Shown here piece after piece: positions 1-5,347 of a DNA stretch of 11,304 bases. The number at the start of each line of letters is the position of its first letter. Position 1 is the stretch's first letter. The translations under genes were made by a program, and so were the position numbers. The stretch lies in contig CAZHBH010000066.1 of NCBI GenBank assembly GCA_964530525.1, positions 1 to 11,304 of the forward strand, in the 5' to 3' direction. The notes beneath the pieces were generated by a model. The model saw only the letters and a program-made list of their open reading frames with translations. It did not search any database and was not told the origin of the DNA. This DNA comes from CAYNQN01 sp964530525 (GTDB lineage Bacteria > Actinomycetota > Acidimicrobiia > Acidimicrobiales > Acidimicrobilacustridaceae).

Positions 1-762
1 GATCGCCGGTGCGGAGCTCCGGGCCTGCTGGAACAGGTCTCGCACCCTGCTGGCCCCCAGCCCGCCGAAGACCTCCACGAAGTCGGAGCCCGACAGCGAG
101 AAGAAGGGCACGCCCGCCTCCCCGGCCACGGCCCTGGCGAGCAGGGTCTTGCCGGTGCCCGGCGGGCCGTAGAGGAGGACCCCGCGAGGGATCGACGCCC
201 CCAGTGCGTGGAAGCGGTCTGGATCCTTCAGGAAGTCTCTGATCTCCTCGAGGTCCTCCACGGCCTCGTCGCAACCGGCGACGTCGCCGAAGGTGACCGT
301 GGCGTCTTCCAGCGAGAGGCGCCTGGCCTTCGCCTTGCCCATCCCGAAGAGGCTGCCCTTCTGGATGGAGATGAAGGCCACCAGGAAGGCTGCCCCCAGC
401 AGGAGGATGGGAAGCACCTGGAAGAGGAGGTTCGTCCAGATCGACTGCGGCTGTGGGTCGGTCTCGACCTGGACGCCCCCGTCGAGGAGGAGCTGGGTCA
501 CCTCCGGGCTGTACTCGGCGGGATACGAGGCGGTGAACTCCACGCCGTCCTGGAAAGTGCCGGCCACGGTGTTGCTCCGGTCGAGGATCGTGGCCTCCGC
601 CACGTTCCCGTCTGCCACGGCGGCCTGGAGCTCGCCGAGCGAGAGCGAGGTGGTATCGCTTCCCCCGCGGAACCAGATCGACCAGACGACCACGGCCGCA
701 ACCACCACCGCCCCCGCGGCGAGGGCCGCGAAGGGCCAGCGGGAGCCGCTGCTCCTGCTCAC
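1..762 (-). CDS. ftsH: ATP-dependent zinc metalloprotease FtsH, N-terminal 254 codons (runs off the window)
   Basis: FtsH is a membrane-anchored AAA+ protease that extracts and degrades damaged membrane and soluble proteins. The frame is open from a GTG at 762 to base 1. Membrane segment 1 is about residues 11-31, followed by an extracytoplasmic domain of about 32-110, membrane segment 2 at about 112-133, and then the AAA module. The entry motif VTFGDVAG is at 156-163 and Walker A GPPGTGKT at 199-206, followed by FFSLSGSDFVE at 220-230 and GASRVRDLF at 236-244. Walker B, the second region of homology and the HEXXH protease domain lie beyond the window. The GTG overlaps the hpt TGA as GTGA, indicating translational coupling. 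One oddity is the pore segment, which reads F232-G-G-L where the family usually has FVGV. Family identity is seen clearly; activity is inferred. Confidence 0.96.
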   Translation of the reverse strand, partial: MSRSSGSRWPFAALAAGAVVVAAVVVWSIWFRGGSDTTSLSLGELQAAVADGNVAEATILDRSNTVAGTFQDGVEFTASYPAEYSPEVTQLLLDGGVQVETDPQPQSIWTNLLFQVLPILLLGAAFLVAFISIQKGSLFGMGKAKARRLSLEDATVTFGDVAGCDEAVEDLEEIRDFLKDPDRFHALGASIPRGVLLYGPPGTGKTLLARAVAGEAGVPFFSLSGSDFVEVFGGLGASRVRDLFQQARSSAPAI

Positions 763-1319
763 CTGCTGCCGTCCCCCAGATAGGTGGCGACGTAGGGCAG
801 GTTCCGGTGGCGCTCGTCGCTGTCGAGCCCGTAGCCCACCACGAACTCGCCAGGTATGCGGAAACCCACGTGGCGCAGGTCGGGCCGCACCTTCTGCTGG
901 CCCTCCTTGAGGAGGAGGGCGCACACCTCCAGGCTGGCGGGCTTGCGGGAGCGGAGGTACTTGACGAGGTAGTTGAGGGTCAGGCCGCTGTCCACGACGT
1001 CTTCCACCAGCAGCACGTGGCGCCCCGAGAGGTCGACGTCGAGATCCTTCACGATGCGGACCACCCCGCTCGACTTGGTGGCGCTCCCGTAGGACGCAAC
1101 CGCCATGAAGTCGAACTCGACAGGGACGTCGATGCTGCGAGCCAGGTCGGCCATGAACATGAAGGCGCCCTTGAGGATGCCCACGAGCAGGAGCGAGCCG
1201 GCGTCGTCCCTTGACCCGTGCTCGGCCGTGATCTCCTTGCCCAGCTCGGCGACACGGGCCTGGAGCTCGTGCGCCCCAACCACCACCCTGCCCAGATCGC
1301 TGGGTAAGCCGTCGTTCAC
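759..1319 (-). CDS. hpt: Hypoxanthine phosphoribosyltransferase
   Basis: This cytosolic purine-salvage enzyme joins hypoxanthine (usually also guanine) to PRPP to give IMP or GMP. The product is 186 aa, the usual length for bacterial Hpt. Visible motifs are LKGA at 49-52, SYG at 77-79, the PRPP-binding loop VLLVEDVVDSGLTL at 103-116 with the paired acidic residues E106-D107, and the C-terminal GYGLDSDERHRNLPY at 162-176. The frame extends upstream to 1508, but the added 63 residues are low-complexity Arg/Pro/Gly sequence lying over tilS. I therefore chose the GTG at 1319, 11 nt after the tilS stop, with AGGG about 9 nt before it. The stop TGA overlaps the ftsH GTG. The order tilS-hpt-ftsH is the one known from Mycobacterium. 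Confidence 0.95.
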   Translation of the reverse strand: MNDGLPSDLGRVVVGAHELQARVAELGKEITAEHGSRDDAGSLLLVGILKGAFMFMADLARSIDVPVEFDFMAVASYGSATKSSGVVRIVKDLDVDLSGRHVLLVEDVVDSGLTLNYLVKYLRSRKPASLEVCALLLKEGQQKVRPDLRHVGFRIPGEFVVGYGLDSDERHRNLPYVATYLGDGSR

Positions 1320-1330
1320 GGTGGGTGACC

Positions 1331-2230
1331 CTACTGCGACCCACCGACAGCGCCGGAGTGGGAGAGCGCCAGGCGTCCAGCAGAGCGACGGACGCTCCAG
1401 CCCTCGCCCACGTCGGTGGCACGAGCCTCCCCCTTGGCCACCGACATGACCCTCTCCAACGTCGCTGCGTCGGGAGGGTGGCGGCTCTCGGAGCATCCCC
1501 GGAGCCACTCCCTCAGGGCCTGGCGCGCCAACGTGGGAGGAGCCGCGGCCAGCGCCTTGGCATCGGTGGGGTCGAGGTGCGCCGCGCTCTGCTCCAGATG
1601 CTCGGCAACCCCCCGCAACACCTCGGCCTGGCGGGCGATGACGGGGACCACGTCCCTCTCGGCGATGTCGGACATGAGCGGGACGAGCTCGCGGCGAACG
1701 CGCACCCGGCGGTAGGCCGGGTCGTCGTTCATGGGATCGGCCACCGGATCGAGCCCCAGCTCCCGGCAGACATGCCGAGTCTCCCCCCTGCGCAATCCCA
1801 GGATCGGGTGGCGCCAGTCGTGACGGATCCCGGCGAGGCCGTCGATGCCCGCACCCCGGAGCACGTTGAGCAGGACCGTCTCGACCTGGTCGTCGGCCGT
1901 GTGGCCGAACATCGAATCGGGGGGAAGGACCGCCAGGCGGGCGCTACGGGCCCTGGCCTCGAGGTTCGGGCCGGGGTCCACCTGCACCCGCTCGGACCGG
2001 AACCCCGCACCGAACCGCTCGGCCGCCGCTGCCACCAGCCCAGCCTCTGCTTCCGAGCCTGGGCGAAGCCCGTGGTCGACGTGGACGGCTGTGACCTGGC
2101 ACCCGGCCTCCACCGCCAGCACCATCAGCGCCAACGAGTCCGCCCCACCCGACACGGCACAGGTCACCTGGGTTCCCCGCTCGGGGAACCGGCACCTTCC
2201 CAGGAGGTCTCCGAACACGGACTCAGGCAA
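1331..2230 (-). CDS. tilS: tRNA(Ile)-lysidine synthetase TilS
   Basis: TilS is an ATP-dependent PP-loop ligase that attaches lysine to C34 of the CAU-anticodon tRNA-Ile, switching it from Met to Ile identity and AUG to AUA decoding. The PP-loop SGGADS is at 27-32 and VHVDHGLRPGS at 49-59. The family block GHTADDQVETVLLNVLRGAG is at 109-128. The segment NDDPAYRRVRVRRELVP at 168-184 corresponds to the conserved region near the end of the catalytic domain. At 299 aa it is shorter than E. coli TilS, as is common in actinobacteria. The longest frame starts with TTG at 2230, overlapping the DUF2342 gene by 8 bp. A GTG at 2218, 4 nt after that stop, is an equally possible start; neither has a clear Shine-Dalgarno sequence. 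Identity is firm, the start is not. Confidence 0.94.
   Translation of the reverse strand: MPESVFGDLLGRCRFPERGTQVTCAVSGGADSLALMVLAVEAGCQVTAVHVDHGLRPGSEAEAGLVAAAAERFGAGFRSERVQVDPGPNLEARARSARLAVLPPDSMFGHTADDQVETVLLNVLRGAGIDGLAGIRHDWRHPILGLRRGETRHVCRELGLDPVADPMNDDPAYRRVRVRRELVPLMSDIAERDVVPVIARQAEVLRGVAEHLEQSAAHLDPTDAKALAAAPPTLARQALREWLRGCSESRHPPDAATLERVMSVAKGEARATDVGEGWSVRRSAGRLALSHSGAVGGSQ
2171..2190 (-). repeat. Inverted repeat in the 5' coding part of tilS
   Basis: GGTTCCCC (2171-2178) and GGGGAACC (2183-2190) are perfect 8-nt arms around a 4-nt loop. On the tilS mRNA this can form a hairpin about 40 nt after the proposed start. It may tune translation of tilS or be a by-product of codon use in GC-rich sequence. 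No function is shown. Confidence 0.4.
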
Positions 2231-3287
2231 CGCGGGCGCCCGACACCCGGGCTATCCATCCCTCCGGGTCGCGGATCTCCCCGAGCGTCGGGAGGTTCTC
2301 GGGGCGCACCCAGGCCAGCTCCACCAGCTCGGAGCCGCCTCGGCGCTCGACCGTCTCGATGAAGCGCTCACCCTGCTCGTACTGCGCGAGCTTGGCCTCG
2401 AGACCCACGAGCTGCTGCACGAGGCGCACCAGGCCCTGGGCCGATCGGCGGCGCTCTCGCATCACCCGGCTGAAGCGCTCTGCGTTGGGGATCAGGTGCG
2501 CGCCGGCCCTGTCCATGGTGACGTCGCCGTGACCCTCGAGGAGGCTCATGAGGCCGGCCACCCGGTCGAGCACCTCGCGCTGCTCGGGGCTCGCCATGAG
2601 GGCCGCCACCCCTCCGTCGTCCAACGGGTTCCGGCCCTCCCGCAGGGCACCGAGGGCCCGGGTGACGGCCTGCGCGATGCGACCCGGGTCGGGATCGGCG
2701 TTGTCCAGCACCTGCTCGACCAACGAGAGGAAGTGCTCGCGCATCCAGGGGATGGCCGTGAACTGCGCACGGTGGGTCACCTCGTGCAGCGCCAGCCACA
2801 GGCGGAACTCCCGGGGCGGGAAGGCGTAGCGCTTCTCCATGGCGAGCACGTTGGGACCGACGTAGTAGACGATGTCCTGGTCGTGAGGTGCCTCCTCCTC
2901 CACGATCAGCAGGTCGTACTGGCCGAGCACCCGGCCGGACATCCACCCGAGCATCACCCCCACCTCGGCGGCGGCCACCTTGCGCGCCACGGGTGCCATC
3001 GGTCCGGCCGCCTTGTCCTCCAAGCGCGAGATGAGGGGCCGGAGGAGGCGCTGGAAGGCGGCGACGTTGGCCCGGATCCAGCCCTCGCGGTCGGTGACCC
3101 TCGCCCTCGCCTCCCCCGAGAGGGACCTGAGGCCCGTCACGTCACCCACCAGCCTCTCCGCTACAGCGGTGAGCTCGACGAAGTCAGGGGTGAGCGAGTC
3201 GTAGTGGTAGCTCTCGGCGAACGGCTCGCGTCCAGCGACCCGAACGGCGATCCGCTCGGCTAGTGCCCAGTCGACTGCGCCGGGCAT
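2223..3287 (-). CDS. Zinc-dependent metalloprotease-like protein, DUF2342 family
   Basis: The 354-aa protein matches the actinobacterial DUF2342 family, also annotated as 'F420 biosynthesis associated' or 'putative hydrolase', typified by Rv3626c, which sits beside tilS in M. tuberculosis. A zincin signature HEVTH is at 168-172 in the helix LALHEVTHRAQ. The downstream segment SLLEGHGDVTMD (248-259) supplies a likely third metal ligand (E251). There is no signal peptide or membrane helix, so a cytosolic location is likely. The enzymatic substrate is unknown for the family. The start is ATG at 3287 with AAGGA about 12 nt upstream, 7 nt after the stop of the small membrane gene. Its 3' end overlaps the proposed tilS TTG start. 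Assignment rests on motif, length and neighbours; the F420 link is annotation tradition rather than evidence here. Confidence 0.88.
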   Translation of the reverse strand: MPGAVDWALAERIAVRVAGREPFAESYHYDSLTPDFVELTAVAERLVGDVTGLRSLSGEARARVTDREGWIRANVAAFQRLLRPLISRLEDKAAGPMAPVARKVAAAEVGVMLGWMSGRVLGQYDLLIVEEEAPHDQDIVYYVGPNVLAMEKRYAFPPREFRLWLALHEVTHRAQFTAIPWMREHFLSLVEQVLDNADPDPGRIAQAVTRALGALREGRNPLDDGGVAALMASPEQREVLDRVAGLMSLLEGHGDVTMDRAGAHLIPNAERFSRVMRERRRSAQGLVRLVQQLVGLEAKLAQYEQGERFIETVERRGGSELVELAWVRPENLPTLGEIRDPEGWIARVSGARVA

Positions 3288-3294
3288 GTGGGGA

Positions 3295-3441
3295 TCAGTC
3301 CTTCGGGTAGCGGGGCATCTCCACCTTCAACACGTAGCCCACGACGATGCCCACGACGAGCAAGATGGCCGGGACCACCAGCGCCACCGCAATCCAGAAG
3401 TGCCACACCACGCCGAGGATCGAAGCCATGGCAACGATCAT
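3295..3441 (-). CDS. Small single-pass membrane protein (48 aa), unknown function
   Basis: I do not recognise a family. The 48-residue product begins MIVAMASILGVV, has one strongly hydrophobic helix at about residues 14-37 (the core AILLVVGIVVGYVL is at 26-39) and ends in a short charged tail, VEMPRYPKD. The ATG at 3441 overlaps the rsrA TGA (3438-3440) as ATGA, the classic coupled-start arrangement. A second in-frame ATG at 3429 would give a 44-aa form. The DUF2342 gene follows after 7 nt. A much longer reading of the same frame to 3579 runs over rsrA and gives Arg/Pro/Gly-rich nonsense, so I reject it. Position and overlap argue that this is a real gene. A role linked to the SigR/RsrA response or to FtsH is possible but only inferred. 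Confidence 0.65.
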   Translation of the reverse strand: MIVAMASILGVVWHFWIAVALVVPAILLVVGIVVGYVLKVEMPRYPKD

Positions 3442-3725
3442 ACGGGGGCCGGGGGGTCGGCCTCCAAGCCCTCGAGGGCTTGGAGTATGCGCCGCCGGAG
3501 GTGCTCTGGCACCTGGTCCCTGCAACGCTGCTGCACGACCGTGCGCAGCTCGGCCTCGAAGTCGAAGATGTCGAGGCACGGGCCGCAGGTCTCGATGTGC
3601 GCGGCGATGAGCGTCCTTCTCTCCTCGGTGAGCTCGCCGTCGAGGTAGGTGTAGATCTCAACCAGGGCTCGTGCGCAATCGACCTCTACGCAAGGTTGCG
3701 GATCGCTTGGTGGGCCTTGGCTCAT
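3438..3725 (-). CDS. rsrA: Redox-sensing zinc anti-sigma factor, RsrA/RshA-like
   Basis: Anti-sigma factors of this ZAS family hold their sigma factor inactive under reducing conditions and release it when zinc-site thiols form a disulfide. The 95-aa product has the motif H43-x3-C47-x2-C50 (HIETCGPC) and an upstream C17. The C17-to-H43 spacing of 26 equals C11-to-H37 of Streptomyces RsrA, so all four zinc ligands are present. The downstream Cys at 68 corresponds to the RsrA CC pair. The start is ATG at 3725, preceded by GGTGATC, a good match to the anti-Shine-Dalgarno; the sigR stop TGA lies within that element. A GTG at 3752 would add 9 residues and overlap sigR. It is directly downstream of sigR, as in other actinobacteria. 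Confidence 0.93.
   Translation of the reverse strand: MSQGPPSDPQPCVEVDCARALVEIYTYLDGELTEERRTLIAAHIETCGPCLDIFDFEAELRTVVQQRCRDQVPEHLRRRILQALEGLEADPPAPV
3462..3485 (-). repeat. Perfect 24-bp palindrome in the 3' end of rsrA
   Basis: CTCCAAGCCCTC is followed directly by its exact reverse complement, centred on CTCGAG. On the mRNA it can form a 10-bp stem with a UCGA loop, about 20 nt before the ATG of the small membrane gene. Its 3' arm contains the GGAG of a GGAGG sequence, and the CUCC of the 5' arm would pair with it. In the rsrA frame it encodes LQALEGLE. It could be an mRNA control or processing element, or a DNA site; neither is shown. Confidence 0.6.
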
Positions 3726-3732
3726 CTCTTGA

Positions 3733-4371
3733 TCACCCTCGGCTCGCTCCACCCGGCACCGGCTGGTTCTCTCCGGTGTCCGTGGAGGATCCCTCTGTAG
3801 CTTCTGCCGGACCGTCGGCGAGGCCGTGGCTCCGTGCGAACTCGTACAACTTCTTTTCGAGCGCCTTTCTTCCCCGGTGGAGCCGGCTCATGACCGTGCC
3901 TATCGGGATGTCGAGGATCTCGGCGATCTCCTTGTACGAGAAGCCCTCCACGTCGGCCAGGAGGACGGCGATCCGGAACTGCTCTGGAAGCTCCTCCACG
4001 GCCTCCTTCACGTCGGCCTCGGTGAACCAGTCCATCAGCTCGTCCTCGGCGCTCCGGCCTATCCGAGCCGTCTCCAGGCCTCCGAGCCGGCGGTAGAGGT
4101 AGAGGTCCTCCACGTTGTCCAGGTCGGACTGCTCGGGGCGGCGCTTCTTCGCCCTGTACTGGTTGATGTAGGTGTTGGTGAGGATCCGGTACAGCCAGGC
4201 CTTCAGGTTGGTGCCCTGCTCGAAGCCGCCGAAGCCTCGGTAGGCCTTCAGGTAGGTCTCCTGCACCAGGTCCTCGGCGTCTGAGGGGTTGCGGGTCATC
4301 CGCAAGGCGGCCGAGTAGAGGGAGGGCATGTGCTCCATCGCCTGCTCGGCGAACCTCTCCTGCTCGGCCAT
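3733..4371 (-). CDS. sigR: ECF RNA polymerase sigma factor, SigR/SigH type
   Basis: The 212-aa sigma factor is of the group that controls the thiol-oxidative stress (mycothiol/thioredoxin) regulon in actinobacteria. Region 2 spans about residues 11-77 and contains DAEDLVQETYLKAY (31-44) and GTNLKAWLYRILTNTYIN (53-70), both near-identical to the SigR/SigH signature. Region 4 spans about 122-176 with the helix-turn-helix FSYKEIAEILDIPIGTVMSR at 144-163. The C-terminal tail after 180 is low-complexity and poorly conserved in such proteins. The start is ATG at 4371 with GGTGG 6 nt upstream. The gene is followed after 7 nt by rsrA. Autoregulation is common for SigR, but I could not find a convincing GGAAT-N17/18-GTT site in the 91 bp upstream. 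Confidence 0.95.
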   Translation of the reverse strand: MAEQERFAEQAMEHMPSLYSAALRMTRNPSDAEDLVQETYLKAYRGFGGFEQGTNLKAWLYRILTNTYINQYRAKKRRPEQSDLDNVEDLYLYRRLGGLETARIGRSAEDELMDWFTEADVKEAVEELPEQFRIAVLLADVEGFSYKEIAEILDIPIGTVMSRLHRGRKALEKKLYEFARSHGLADGPAEATEGSSTDTGENQPVPGGASRG

Positions 4372-4388
4372 CGAGCCACCCTAACCCC

Positions 4389-4394
4389 TATGCT
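4389..4394 (+). promoter_or_regulatory. Candidate -10 element (TATGCT) for the small membrane gene
   Basis: The hexamer TATGCT lies within the octamer CTATGCTG, which occurs again just before the tRNA-Thr. The inferred transcription start is about 4401, giving a leader of about 60 nt to the GTG at 4463. No good -35 is visible. This is a weak prediction. Confidence 0.3.
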
Positions 4395-4462
4395 GTGCTC
4401 GGTCCGTCCGGCGTACGCCACCTCTCCCAGAGGGCGCCGGCGGCACCCGTCGGAGGCTCAAC

Positions 4463-4705
4463 GTGGACCGCACGACACTGCGCAGGGCTCGCTGGTGGAT
4501 CCTCGGCTTCGCCCTGCTCCTGGGCGTGGGCGTGGGCCTCACCGTGAGCCGCGCCCAGTCGGACAGCGAAAGCCCACGATCGAACACCACCTCCACCCTG
4601 GCCGAGCTTCGCGACGAGGTGCGCCAAGCCACGCACCCTCCACACCTGAGCGTCCCGTCGACCACCATCCCGACCACCACCGTCGGGGGTCCAGAGGCTC
4701 CGTAG
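4463..4705 (+). CDS. Small single-pass membrane protein (80 aa), Thr/Pro-rich tail
   Basis: I do not recognise a family. The product starts MDRTTLRRARWW and has one hydrophobic helix at about residues 11-28, with positive residues on the N-terminal side suggesting N-in/C-out topology. The C-terminal part of about 50 residues is polar and ends in a Ser/Thr/Pro-rich stretch (PSTTIPTTTVGG at 65-76), consistent with an exported tail. The GTG start at 4463 is preceded by GGAGG at 4452-4456, a strong and well-spaced Shine-Dalgarno, which is the main reason I accept it over a chance frame. It is divergent from sigR across 91 bp and stands alone before the tRNA gene. A Tat or lipoprotein signal is not seen. 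Function is unknown. Confidence 0.7.
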   Translation: MDRTTLRRARWWILGFALLLGVGVGLTVSRAQSDSESPRSNTTSTLAELRDEVRQATHPPHLSVPSTTIPTTTVGGPEAP

Positions 4706-4755
4706 CCCCGCTCGGCTCGCATCTCTCGCCGACGGGAAGCCCAGATCGCACTGAC

Positions 4756-4761
4756 TATGCT
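4756..4761 (+). promoter_or_regulatory. Candidate -10 element for tRNA-Thr
   Basis: TATGCT ends 10 nt before the first base of the mature tRNA, a normal distance for a tRNA promoter. The -35 side (about 4733-4738, CGGGAA) matches poorly. The octamer CTATGCTG is identical to that at 4388-4395. Confidence 0.4.
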
Positions 4762-4771
4762 GATCGTCCCC

Positions 4772-4844
4772 GCCCGGGTAGCTCAGTCGGCAGAGCGGCT
4801 CACTCGTAATGAGCAGGTCAGGAGTTCGATTCTCCTCTCGGGCT
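4772..4844 (+). tRNA. tRNA-Thr, anticodon CGT
   Basis: A complete cloverleaf can be drawn by hand. The acceptor is GCCCGGG (4772-4778) with CTCGGGC (4837-4843), including one G-T pair. The D stem is GCTC/GAGC (4781-4784, 4793-4796). The anticodon stem is GCTCA/TGAGC around the loop CTCGTAA, with anticodon CGT at 4805-4807 reading ACG codons. The T arm is AGGAG-TTCGATT-CTCCT (4820-4836). The discriminator is T4844. CCA is not encoded, so it must be added after transcription, which is normal in actinobacteria. It lies between the conserved left block and the catabolic right block. Confidence 0.97.
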
Positions 4845-4878
4845 CGCTGGCTCAGCGTGGGCGCGCAAGCCTGCTTGC
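4845..4878. terminator. Two short stem-loops between tRNA-Thr and the VOC gene
   Basis: CGCTG-GCT-CAGCG (4845-4857) immediately follows the tRNA, and GCAAGC-CT-GCTTGC (4865-4878) lies just beyond the VOC stop codon. Both are hairpin-capable, and they sit between convergent transcripts. Neither has a T-run, so they may be processing or weak termination signals. Assignment as a terminator is tentative. Confidence 0.3.
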
Positions 4879-4881
4879 CGG

Positions 4882-5268
4882 TCAGGCCTCGTGGCGTTGG
4901 AGCAGCTCGATCACGTACCCGTCGGGATCCTCGACGAAGGCCACGGTGACGGGCCAGCGCTCGAGGCGCCGCGGCGCCATGGTGGACCTGCCACCGGCAG
5001 CCAGGACCTTGCCGTGGACGGCCTCGCAGTCGTCGACGTTGAGGTACATCTTCCACAGAGCGAAGCCGTGGTCTATCGGCTGGCCTCCGGTGTGGCGCTC
5101 GGCGAGCTGGAGCCGGCCCCCACCCTCGTCGGCTGCCAGGTGTGCCTCGTGGACGTCGTCGATCTCGGTCCTGCCCTGGAGCTGCAGCCCGAGCACGTCG
5201 GTGTAGAAGGCGATCGACCGCTCGATGTCGCTCACGTATATGCAGTACTGCCCCACCGTCGTGGCCAC
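4882..5268 (-). CDS. VOC (glyoxalase/bleomycin-resistance) superfamily protein
   Basis: The 128-aa single-domain protein aligns over its whole length with glyoxalase I. It shows YVSDIERSIAFYTDVLGLQL at 11-30 and FVEDPDGYVIEL at 111-122. Glyoxalase I binds Ni or Zn through four residues (E. coli H5, E56, H74, E122). The equivalents here read Q7, Q54, K73 and E121. Gln at the first site is tolerated in human GloI, but Q54 and especially K73 remove two ligands, so canonical lactoylglutathione lyase activity is doubtful. An actinobacterium would also normally lack glutathione. It may be a different VOC enzyme or a binding protein. The start is GTG at 5268 with AAGG about 8 nt upstream; a GTG at 5256 is an alternative. 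It is divergent from the catabolic operon and convergent with tRNA-Thr. Confidence 0.88.
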   Translation of the reverse strand: MATTVGQYCIYVSDIERSIAFYTDVLGLQLQGRTEIDDVHEAHLAADEGGGRLQLAERHTGGQPIDHGFALWKMYLNVDDCEAVHGKVLAAGGRSTMAPRRLERWPVTVAFVEDPDGYVIELLQRHEA

Positions 5269-5302
5269 CGGCGAACCTTAACCTCGATCGTGCGACAATT
5301 TC

Positions 5303-5331
5303 TGAATACGTCTTGTTTAGGCCGATCGCAA
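5303..5331 (-). promoter_or_regulatory. Candidate sigma-70-type promoter for the VOC gene
   Basis: Read on the minus strand, TTGCGA (5331-5326) and TATTCA (5308-5303) are separated by exactly 17 bp. This would start transcription near 5296, about 28 nt before the GTG at 5268. It is the best promoter-like pair in the AT-richer divergent gap. Confidence 0.45.
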
Positions 5332-5341
5332 TTGCTAGACC
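5313..5341 (+). promoter_or_regulatory. Weak candidate promoter for the catabolic operon
   Basis: TTGTTT (5313-5318), a 17-bp spacer and TAGACC (5336-5341) would start transcription at about 5348, the ATG itself, giving a leaderless mRNA. The last -10 base is wrong and the match is poor. The spacer contains the palindrome GCAATTGC (5328-5335), a possible regulator site. Confidence 0.25.
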
Positions 5342-5347
5342 GAGGTG

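Noticed and set aside
208..910. Long plus-strand open frames over ftsH and hpt
   Set aside because: They are antisense to clearly conserved FtsH and Hpt sequence, have no recognisable motif and are typical of GC-rich shadow frames.
1845..3263. 472-aa plus-strand frame opposite DUF2342 and tilS
   Set aside because: His/Arg/Pro-biased composition and an exact antisense position to two conserved genes; no family motif.
3295..3579. 94-aa version of the small membrane gene
   Set aside because: Its first 46 residues lie over rsrA and are Arg/Pro/Gly-rich; the ATG at 3441 in an ATGA overlap is the better start.
4372..4462. SigR-type autoregulatory promoter (GGAAT-N17/18-GTT) upstream of sigR
   Set aside because: Only partial matches such as GGGAGA and GGACG with wrong spacing to GTT were found.
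5269..5347. Copy of the tetR-upstream inverted repeat TCAGA/TCTGA in the catabolic promoter
   Set aside because: No matching repeat is present; only short unrelated palindromes such as GCAATTGC.
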